The position numbers and the translations under genes are program-made. Shown here piece by piece: positions 1 to 5,637 of a stretch of 13,816 nucleotides of DNA. This DNA is from JALUUH01 sp964636675 (GTDB lineage Bacteria; Pseudomonadota; Gammaproteobacteria; S012-40): contig CAZWUO010000085.1 of the NCBI GenBank assembly GCA_964636675.1, forward strand, positions 1-13,816, given 5' to 3'. The notes beneath the pieces are model-generated. The model had not been told where the DNA came from, searched no databases, and was given only the letters and a program-made list of their open reading frames with translations. Position 1 is the stretch's first letter, and the number at the start of each line of letters is the position of its first letter.

Positions 1-245
1 CTATAACGCCACGGGTATATATCGGCTTAGAAGCTCGATTAGTGAAAGATGGCGATGCTGCGCCATTCACCTTGCCTCCCGAAGCAGTACTTAAAAAACT
101 CATTCATGCGCTAGAAAGTCCGCGGCCAAAAACGAGATATTATGTCACTTTTCCAAGTTACTTGTTTGCAGTGCTAAAACGAGTAACCAGTGCATCTATG
201 CTCGATAAAATTTTACTTTTTTTTTCTGCAAAAGAAAATAAATGA
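1..245 (+). CDS. Short-chain dehydrogenase/reductase, C-terminal fragment
   Basis: The reading frame is open from the window edge (codons in phase from base 3) and stops at TGA 243-245; about 80 residues are visible. The tail contains a HALESPRPKTRYYVTFPSYLF stretch followed by a short hydrophobic, basic end. This is typical of the C-terminus of classical SDR enzymes, where a run of Pro/Arg and a YxVTxPxxLF segment follow the substrate-binding loop. The Rossmann dinucleotide-binding motif and the catalytic YxxxK lie outside the window, so the substrate cannot be read. The upstream GTG at 42 is internal, not the start. The gene is convergent with the methyltransferase, with 60 bp between stops and no clear terminator. 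The SDR call is by pattern recognition and fairly secure; the specific activity is unknown. Confidence 0.75.
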   Translation, partial: ITPRVYIGLEARLVKDGDAAPFTLPPEAVLKKLIHALESPRPKTRYYVTFPSYLFAVLKRVTSASMLDKILLFFSAKENK

Positions 246-305
246 GGACGTGAATTAATCATGTTTTTCTCAATCTAAGCATGCCAGAATAGGTTTGCAT
301 CGCCG

Positions 306-1115
306 CTATTTTTTTCCGTAACAAAGTAAATAATGATGCGGAATTACCAGCCCTTTTTCGGTTGTATAAGCTTGTGAAAATTCATAGATTTCATCGCGTA
401 CTTGAACTCTAGATTTTGCATCTAGTATTGTTAATTGCATTTTAAGCATATCCGATGCAATTAATAAGTCCCAATAATCGTCAAAATTATTTAAGCAATA
501 ATTAAACTCGATATTTTCAATCGTTATTTTTTTAAAGCCGATACGATGCAGCCAGTTATCCAATAAACCCGGTTGGCTTAATGCTGTTGCTTTTTTATAG
601 GGTGGGTATTTATCTTCGGGAATTTTGTTCTTAAGTGCGTAATATGCCCACTTCATGGTCGTCATTGTGTCAGGCGTACTCCATACCGTGAATGCACAGG
701 TACCTCCCGGTTTTAAGACGCGATACATTTCGCGCAAACCTTGCTCAGGATTGCTAAATAACATGACACCAAACCGCGACATCACTTTATCAAAGCTAGT
801 CGTATTAAATGTTAAATTCTCGGCTTGCATTTGAAGAAAGAGTATATTGCTAAGTCTTTGTTCTTTCGCTTTTTTTTGTGCAACATCGACCATGCCCTGA
901 GCAGCATCCGTGCCTGAAATAGTTAATGAATCGTTAAATTTGTGCGCGAGGCTTAGCGCAGGTTCGCCAGTGCCGGAAGCTACGTCAAGAACCTTGTCCC
1001 CCGTTTGCGCACCAAGCTTGTGGATGAGTGTATTACCTACAGGCTCGATGTACGGTAGCCACAAATCAAACTTTTCCGCTATCGCATCCCAGTCGAGTTG
1101 AGCTTCTTGAGTCAT
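306..1115 (-). CDS. Class I SAM-dependent methyltransferase (UbiE/Methyltransf_11 type)
   Basis: This 269-aa soluble enzyme should transfer a methyl group from S-adenosylmethionine to a small molecule. Motif I, VLDVASGTGEPALSLA, is at about residues 42-57 and forms the SAM-binding glycine loop. An acidic residue ending strand 2 (GTD, about 68-70) would bind the ribose. The SFDKVMSRFGVMLF segment (about 107-120) is the strand 4 region, and LKPGG (about 134-138) is the usual post-motif signature of the UbiE-like class. The C-terminal half (about 150-269) is the variable substrate domain. The start is supported by AAGGAG six bases before the ATG. There is no operon partner: the gene is convergent with the SDR gene and is read away from the MITE-like element behind it. 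UbiE itself is unlikely because the usual ubiquinone-gene context is absent; the substrate is unknown. Confidence 0.85.
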   Translation of the reverse strand: MTQEAQLDWDAIAEKFDLWLPYIEPVGNTLIHKLGAQTGDKVLDVASGTGEPALSLAHKFNDSLTISGTDAAQGMVDVAQKKAKEQRLSNILFLQMQAENLTFNTTSFDKVMSRFGVMLFSNPEQGLREMYRVLKPGGTCAFTVWSTPDTMTTMKWAYYALKNKIPEDKYPPYKKATALSQPGLLDNWLHRIGFKKITIENIEFNYCLNNFDDYWDLLIASDMLKMQLTILDAKSRVQVRDEIYEFSQAYTTEKGLVIPHHYLLCYGKK

Positions 1116-1429
1116 TGTTTACTCCTTCGTCATATTAGTGTTTAGATATTTCCAAAGTATTTCAGCAATTTGTTACACTTAACACCCGAAATCTCAATCA
1201 CTACGGGTATAGCAAACATTATAATCCTAGATTCCGCAGTTGATTGCTATAAGATATCGTTAAGCAGTTGATTAAAAAACGAATGAGTGTGTTTATCGAA
1301 TTCACTCAGAGGATGAGTGCGCTACGGCATGAATAACGCACTCTGCATGTCGTTCAACTGCGGATTCTAGGGAGCCTCTGATTAAGTGAGATAGTGAGAT
1401 GGAAACCAGGAAATTAGAATATAAACATT
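1116..1429. other. Intergenic region with a MITE-like insertion
   Basis: This 314-bp region lies between the divergent methyltransferase and DUF481 genes. Bases 1116-1225 should hold the methyltransferase promoter; I see no convincing -35/-10 pair. Bases 1226-1371 are the MITE-like element described separately. Bases 1372-1429 are all that remains upstream of the DUF481 gene, so its promoter either lies in this 58-bp stretch or is contributed by the element. No RNA gene is apparent. Confidence 0.6.
1226..1371. repeat. MITE-like element, copy 1 (146 bp, terminal inverted repeats)
   Basis: The left tip CCTAGATTCCGCAGTTGA and the right tip, read inward as CCTAGAATCCGCAGTTGA, match at 17 of 18 positions. 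A second copy of the same family lies at 2930-3164. The two share the tips, a TATCGTTAAG block, a GAATTCACTCAGAGGATGAG block and an ACGCACTCTGCATG block. Copy 1 lacks about 90 internal bases found in copy 2. An internal hairpin pairs GAGTGCG (1315-1321) with CGCACTC (1337-1343). No target-site duplication is obvious: the flanks are ATAAT and GAGCC. The CCTAGATTC tip resembles IS1380-family ends such as ISEcp1; that assignment is inference. There is no full transposase inside, so the element would be non-autonomous. Confidence 0.8.
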
Positions 1430-2191
1430 ATGATCAAAAAAATTCTACTCATGTTGGCTGCTCTTGTTTGCTTTCCAGCTCATGCAATTGTTAGCATGGA
1501 AGGGCTGCATTTGAATGAAGCGATTGATGGTCTGACCGGGAGTGCTAGTCTGGGAGCAAATGGGGCCTTAGGTAATTCGGAGAGAGTAAGAATCAATGGC
1601 ACGGGTCATATGCTCTATCAGCACGATGCAAGTCGTTATTTTGTCACCTTGCAATATGCATACGGGGAAAGCAATGGAAGGGAAGATCAAAATAAAACAT
1701 ATTCGCATGTTCGGCGTATTCACGCGTTGACCCCCAAAACGGACTGGGAGCTTTTTGTTCAACTGGAAAATGATAAGTTTTCTCGTCTAAATCTTAGAGC
1801 TGTTGCGGGTCTAGGATTACGATTTTCTATGTATAAAACACCGCATAGTGTGATTTATCTTGGTTTAGGTGGGTTTTATAATTATGAAGATATTAAAGAT
1901 AAAGAAAATTTAAGCGACAGCGGGATCCAGCAAGAGATTAAAGGCAATGCCTATCTTGTATTGCAAAAGAAACTGCTAAAAAATGTGACTCTGATCAGTA
2001 CGACCTATTTACACCCGGTACTGCGTGAGCCTAATGATTTTAGGCTATTAGAGGAGGGGAAAATAAAGTTCCACTTATCAAACAAACTTTCGTTAAACCT
2101 GAATGTCCAAATAAAATACGACAATCGGCCTCCTCAGTTAGTGGAGAAAACGGATATCAATTATTCGACTAAGTTAGAGTACGTATTTTAG
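1430..2191 (+). CDS. DUF481 family outer-membrane beta-barrel protein
   Basis: The 253-aa precursor has a clear Sec signal peptide: MIKK, a hydrophobic core, and likely cleavage after AHA at residue 19. The mature part is a chain of alternating amphipathic strands separated by short turns. It ends in a long charged stretch and the final strand DINYSTKLEYVF, whose terminal Phe is the usual outer-membrane sorting signal. The late RPPxxVEKTD stretch before that strand is the pattern I associate with DUF481 (YdiY-like, salt-stress-linked) barrels. The length is typical of the family. The Shine-Dalgarno is weak, with an AGGA somewhat far upstream. The next gene follows after about 33 bp, so the two probably share a transcript. 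A pore or structural envelope role is inferred; substrate and trigger are unknown. Confidence 0.75.
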   Translation: MIKKILLMLAALVCFPAHAIVSMEGLHLNEAIDGLTGSASLGANGALGNSERVRINGTGHMLYQHDASRYFVTLQYAYGESNGREDQNKTYSHVRRIHALTPKTDWELFVQLENDKFSRLNLRAVAGLGLRFSMYKTPHSVIYLGLGGFYNYEDIKDKENLSDSGIQQEIKGNAYLVLQKKLLKNVTLISTTYLHPVLREPNDFRLLEEGKIKFHLSNKLSLNLNVQIKYDNRPPQLVEKTDINYSTKLEYVF

Positions 2192-2224
2192 TGTCCACTC
2201 CGCATGCAAAATAGAGGAGACAGT

Positions 2225-2755
2225 ATGCCAATACCTATCACTTTGTTTATAAGTATACTATTCTTGATTAGCTCATGTGCTTCTCTGCCTAAAGTTGAAA
2301 TACCCGGTGAGCATGAGCTTAAAGGAGAAGATTATTTAGAGTTGCCGATCCCCGAGCGCGCATTTCTAAATGATTTTATTTTGTCTTTTAAAGTCAATCC
2401 ACGTTCGTTTATTAGAAATGATATTGTTGGTATCTTTAACAAGCATAATGAGTTGTGGAAAATTTATTTTCCAGCGAATAAGGATAAAATCCGTTTTATC
2501 AGCAGAAGCGATTCATTTGAAAATACGACGATGATCGATGTCAAATATAGCGATTATGCGTCGTCCACTGAATGGGTTGCAATTCAACTCATTCGTCGCG
2601 ATCGAGTTATTTACTTAAAGGTGAATAATAAACTTGCGGGTAAAGAGATTCTTAAAGATGAGTTTTCAATTTTAAATAAACCCGTAAAATTTGGTTATAT
2701 CGGACACTTTCCAACAAATATAAAAGTAAAGGATATTTTATTCAATAATATTTAG
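2225..2755 (+). CDS. Lipoprotein with concanavalin A/LamG-like fold
   Basis: I place the start at ATG 2225 rather than 2204 because AGAGGAG (2213-2219) sits five bases ahead of it and the resulting 176-aa protein opens directly with a lipoprotein signal. That signal is a hydrophobic run ending LISSC, with Cys at about residue 18, so the protein should be lipidated. The mature part is rich in beta strands. WVAIQLIRRDRVIYLKVNN followed by a KFGYIG stretch and a final IKVKDILFNN strand resembles the last strands of LamG or 3-keto-disaccharide-hydrolase-like jelly rolls, which bind or process glycans. No catalytic residues can be named. It follows the DUF481 gene closely and may be its partner in the envelope. 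The fold call is moderate, the lipoprotein call strong. Confidence 0.65.
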   Translation: MPIPITLFISILFLISSCASLPKVEIPGEHELKGEDYLELPIPERAFLNDFILSFKVNPRSFIRNDIVGIFNKHNELWKIYFPANKDKIRFISRSDSFENTTMIDVKYSDYASSTEWVAIQLIRRDRVIYLKVNNKLAGKEILKDEFSILNKPVKFGYIGHFPTNIKVKDILFNNI

Positions 2756-2843
2756 TGTCAATTGACGACACACCCCAGCCAGGGCAATCGGGCTTAAAAC
2801 TAAGCATTATTAAATAATAACCAATATTTTGAGTGATAAGGAT

Positions 2844-2910
2844 GGATAAGCGCAGCGCACCCACTGTCTGTCCTTAGAAGGGTAAGACGGTGGATGCGTT
2901 TCACTTATCC
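2844..2910. repeat. REP-like palindromic repeat
   Basis: The left arm begins GGATAAGCGCAGCGCA and the right arm ends in TCACTTATCC. The 21-base arms pair at 17 positions across a 25-base loop. The GGATAAGCG...CGCATCCACC pattern resembles a palindromic repeat often seen in bacterial intergenic DNA (from memory, not searched). It probably forms a hairpin in transcripts from the upstream lipoprotein gene. Confidence 0.6.
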
Positions 2911-2929
2911 CCCCTGCATTTTGTATAAA

Positions 2930-3164
2930 CCTAGATTTCGCAGTTAACCGCTATGAGGTATCGTTAAGTGATTGATGAGAAAACGAATGAGGTGGTTTGT
3001 CGAATTCACTCAGAGGATGAGCGTGCTACGCCATGAGTAGCACGCTTTTAAGCGTGAATAGCGTCGTTGCTAATCGTTGCAATAGCGGGCTATTCGGCCT
3101 CATCGCGTCTTGCTTTTTACACTTATAAACGCACTCTGCATGCCGTCCAACTGCAGATTCCAGG
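2930..3164. repeat. MITE-like element, copy 2 (235 bp)
   Basis: This is the same family and orientation as 1226-1371. The left tip is CCTAGATTTCGCAGTT; the right tip, read inward, is CCTGGAATCTGCAGTT. It carries about 90 bp absent from copy 1, rich in small perfect hairpins: AGCGTGCTA/TAGCACGCT (3020-3046), CACGCTT/AAGCGTG (3041-3056) and AATAGC/GCTATT (3081-3094). The flanks ATAAA and TTTAT are reverse complements, so the inverted repeat may extend outward; no direct target duplication is visible. The tips have diverged more than in copy 1, suggesting an older insertion. Confidence 0.75.
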
Positions 3165-3433
3165 TTTATTTAAGCTTAGGTGCAACGACTCCGCGTAATT
3201 TCAACACGTATAGTATCTGCTCAGATGAAGTTTGATTTGTTCGAAACCCAGGAAAAAAAACGGGTTGGGACGACGGCTTTTTATTTAAAGTGCTTGCTGA
3301 TTTTAAGCCCGATTGCCTTGACGCTCCAGCGTGTCTCAGCATGGCATAAATGATGAGCGTAGGAATACCTACGTTCCTTACAATACCGTTATTCTACTGA
3401 ATATCTCATGGCTTTCATAAATAGTGACTAAAA

Positions 3434-3449
3434 GTTACAAAATGTTACA
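3434..3449 (+). promoter_or_regulatory. Direct GTTACA repeats, possible activator site
   Basis: GTTACA occurs at 3434-3439 and 3444-3449, exactly one helical turn (10 bp) apart and about 40 bp upstream of the operator palindrome. The spacing would suit a second regulator bound on one face of the helix, but two short hexamers in AT-rich DNA can arise by chance. Confidence 0.25.
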
Positions 3450-3487
3450 GACTAATTACTTTACTTTTAGTGCAATCTTGGTGATCA

Positions 3488-3503
3488 TGTACTATTTAGT
3501 ACA
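3488..3503. promoter_or_regulatory. Probable TetR-type operator upstream of the efflux operon
   Basis: TGTACTATTTAGTACA consists of two perfect 7-bp half-sites (TGTACTA/TAGTACA) around a 2-bp centre. It starts 35 bp before the regulator's ATG. TetR-family dimers bind such palindromes, usually overlapping their own promoter; TACTAT inside the site (3490-3495) could serve as the -10 box. Autorepression relieved by a pump substrate is the expected logic, by inference. Confidence 0.6.
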
Positions 3504-3522
3504 GGGGTAGCCGAGAATTAGA

Positions 3523-4170
3523 ATGAAGGTAAAAGCCGCGCAAAAAGTCCCTGCTGATCTGACAGCGCATATATTATATATCGCGGCTATTCAATTTTCG
3601 GAAAAGGGTTTTTCTGGCGCGCGGGTTGATGAAATAGCGAAAGAAGCGGGTGTGAGCAAGTCAAGCATGTATTATCGAGTGGGCGATAAAGAGGCGCTCT
3701 ATCATGCGGTCACATTTAATATGATTAATAAAATCGTTGCTACGGCAGCGGAGCGAATTAACTTAGCGCAGACTCCTGAAAATAAACTCAAGGCCTATAT
3801 TCAAACCTTCGCAGATTTCATTCTAGGGCAGCCCCATTTCGCGCCTTTAATGCTGCGTGAGATCGCCTCGGGCGGTAGCAATATGTCCAATGATACGCTT
3901 AGAGCGATGAATCAGATGAAAGGGTTCGTGAAAAATATTCTTGAAGAAGGCTATAAAGAAGGTGTATTTCGCAAAGCGAATTCTTTTTTAGTACACATCA
4001 TTATCGTTTCTACATTCAACTTTATTGCTGCGGGAACATCAATACGCGAACGTCTGTCAGCTTTAGCAGATGCTGAAAGTTGTCAATGCGAAAATTTTGA
4101 ATTACCGTATGAAAAACTCGTGAATGATATTACCGATTTTGTTTTTCGTGCGGTAAAAATCACTCAATAG
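3523..4170 (+). CDS. TetR/AcrR family transcriptional regulator
   Basis: This 215-aa protein has the N-terminal helix-turn-helix of the TetR family. The pattern AxxQFSEKGFSGARVDEIAKEAGVSKSSMYY (about residues 22-51) contains the conserved GF...T/V-x-x-IAxxAGVS core and the YxxxxxKEALY that follows. The C-terminal 150 residues are helical and would form the dimer and ligand pocket; PHFAPLMLREIASGG (about 104-118) is the usual ligand-domain entry in regulators of efflux genes. The start has only a weak purine stretch (GAGAA) upstream. It is the first gene of a tight unit, with the outer-membrane factor 13 bp behind it. With a palindrome immediately upstream, it most likely represses its own operon and responds to a pump substrate. 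The inducer is unknown. CQC near residues 187-189 is an unusual local feature. Confidence 0.9.
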   Translation: MKVKAAQKVPADLTAHILYIAAIQFSEKGFSGARVDEIAKEAGVSKSSMYYRVGDKEALYHAVTFNMINKIVATAAERINLAQTPENKLKAYIQTFADFILGQPHFAPLMLREIASGGSNMSNDTLRAMNQMKGFVKNILEEGYKEGVFRKANSFLVHIIIVSTFNFIAAGTSIRERLSALADAESCQCENFELPYEKLVNDITDFVFRAVKITQ

Positions 4171-4183
4171 ATCAGGCTACATT

Positions 4184-5635
4184 ATGCAAAAAATAAATAT
4201 TTATACTCTCATTACAATAGGGTTGTGGGTATATTCAAGTGCTTTGTTTGCGCAAGTCATGAGCATCGAACAAGTCTTGCAGCGTGCTATTGACAACAAT
4301 ATTTCATTAAAAATTGCTGTCTTGCAAACGGAACGAGCAACCTATGAAAAAGTCAAAGTGGAAAGTATGTTAGGGTGGCAAATAAGCAATCAAACCAACC
4401 TCAGTAGGGATGTTGGGTTTACCGGAACCCCGTCAAATGTTTTTCGCTCGGTATCCGGGGTTAATCGAATGTTAAACAATGGCGATTCCATTGGTGCTTC
4501 TGCAAACTATTCGCTCGAAGACTCTGAATTTGTTTTTAGCCCCAGTTTTCCCAATCCGGCGCATCGCCTTAATCTTGATGTCAATTATCGTAAACCTTTG
4601 TGGCGTGATGCAAGCAATCCAATCTATTCATTAGGATTGCAAAGTGCGGATCTTGGTACCCAGTTAACGCTTGAAAATAAATTGATGATAAAAGATCAAT
4701 TTGCTGCTCAGGTGATCGAAACATATTATGTGACGCTGTTAACCCAGGCGGGAGTCCACAATATTCAGCGCGCAGCCAAAAGAACCAAACGATTGATTAA
4801 GTTTATCAAAAAAAATCAACAACTCGGTTTAGCGGAAGAAAAAGACCTACTGCAAGTTAATGCTCAATTGCAGACATTAATGGCAGATCTCAGTAATCTT
4901 GAGCTAGCCTGGGTTCAGCAACAGGTTACTATTAATAATCTGATGGGGCGTGATCATCGCGCTGAGTTTCTTCCGATATTGGATTCTCAGTTTGCTCCGT
5001 TGCCGAGTAATGAAAAAATACTATTAAGTGTTGCGATCAAACATGCCCCGGCGATCAGGCTGCAAGATGCACGGATAGAGCTTGCTAATGCCAGCATCGC
5101 TAGAATCAGAAACTCAAAAAAAAATAAACTGGATGCGATTGCTTCGTTAGGCACACGGTCTGCTTATGGAGAAAATAGTCTCAATGCGACGATTAATGAA
5201 CATGACTTTGCCGTAACAATTGGCATTGAGTATACACGTGCTATGGATAAAAGAGGGATCAATGCTGAAATTCAACAAGCCATGCTCGATAAATCGATCG
5301 CACTCCAGGAAATTGAAAATATAAAGCGTGAATTAAAATATAGCGTGCTTGGTTTCAAACAAGAAATCAATTTCACAAATGCTGCGATCATTGAACACCA
5401 GAAGCGAATCAAGCAAGAAAAACGTAAGCTGGCTGAAGCCACTGAGAGATATCGTCGCGGTAGAACCGATACACAGCAACTTATTTTATTCGAAAATGAT
5501 CTATCAACGGCTGAATTTTTACTTGAGCAAAAACGTATTGATTTGGCGCGCAGACATGCCCGCTTAGACTTACTTCGTGGGAAAACTTGGGAAAAAGTTA
5601 TTCCGCTTTCTGCTATTAATGAAGGAGTTCAATAA
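4184..5635 (+). CDS. TolC-family outer-membrane efflux channel
   Basis: The 483-aa precursor has a signal peptide of about 23 residues ending SSALFA. The mature protein begins with VMSIEQVLQRAIDNNISLKIA, the classic opening of the OEP domain, in which a helix precedes the first barrel strand. Two OEP repeats can be followed: strands around residues 60-140 and 300-355, each followed by long charged helices (about 150-255 and 355-465) that would build the periplasmic tunnel. TERYRRGRTDTQQLILFENDL near 425-445 is the usual last-helix signature. It lies between the regulator and the RND permease, and its stop is 2 bp before the permease start, so it is almost certainly the dedicated exit duct. 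The Shine-Dalgarno is poor, and translation may be coupled to the upstream gene. Confidence 0.9.
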   Translation: MQKINIYTLITIGLWVYSSALFAQVMSIEQVLQRAIDNNISLKIAVLQTERATYEKVKVESMLGWQISNQTNLSRDVGFTGTPSNVFRSVSGVNRMLNNGDSIGASANYSLEDSEFVFSPSFPNPAHRLNLDVNYRKPLWRDASNPIYSLGLQSADLGTQLTLENKLMIKDQFAAQVIETYYVTLLTQAGVHNIQRAAKRTKRLIKFIKKNQQLGLAEEKDLLQVNAQLQTLMADLSNLELAWVQQQVTINNLMGRDHRAEFLPILDSQFAPLPSNEKILLSVAIKHAPAIRLQDARIELANASIARIRNSKKNKLDAIASLGTRSAYGENSLNATINEHDFAVTIGIEYTRAMDKRGINAEIQQAMLDKSIALQEIENIKRELKYSVLGFKQEINFTNAAIIEHQKRIKQEKRKLAEATERYRRGRTDTQQLILFENDLSTAEFLLEQKRIDLARRHARLDLLRGKTWEKVIPLSAINEGVQ

Positions 5636-5637
5636 CA

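Larger units (their letters stand above)
2783..3317. repeat. Outer 17-bp inverted repeat pair enclosing the mosaic
   Basis: GGCAATCGGGCTTAAAA at 2783-2799 recurs exactly as its reverse complement at 3301-3317. Weaker similarity extends outward: both arms have a GACAC block 11-13 bases outside the core. The pair encloses about 500 bp and could be the ends of a degenerate mobile element into which the MITE later inserted. No transposase reading frame remains inside. The right arm is followed by its own small palindrome, GACGCTCCAGCGT. Confidence 0.6.
2756..3522. other. Gene-free repeat mosaic
   Basis: This 767-bp stretch lacks a credible gene. In order it holds: a perfect 10-bp palindrome GTCAATTGAC directly after the lipoprotein stop (2757-2766); the left arm of an outer inverted repeat (2783-2799); a REP-like palindrome (2844-2910); MITE copy 2 (2930-3164); the right outer arm (3301-3317); a perfect 6-bp-stem hairpin CGTAGG/CCTACG (3358-3373); and the promoter and operator region of the efflux operon (about 3430-3522). 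The nesting suggests repeated insertion into the same spacer. Confidence 0.7.

Noticed and set aside
910..1101. Plus-strand open frame inside the methyltransferase gene
   Set aside because: It is antisense to a well-supported enzyme, low in complexity, and has no ribosome binding site or family signature.
2204..2224. Upstream ATG as the lipoprotein start
   Set aside because: It would add MQNRGDS before the signal peptide and place the AGAGGAG ribosome site inside the gene; ATG 2225 fits better.
2757..2766. GTCAATTGAC palindrome after the lipoprotein stop as a terminator
   Set aside because: It is a short palindrome with no loop and no following T run; recorded only as part of the mosaic.
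2756..3522. CRISPR-like array or retron/diversity-generating element in the long gene-free stretch
   Set aside because: The repeats are inverted pairs, not regularly spaced direct repeats, and no reverse transcriptase or cas gene is nearby.
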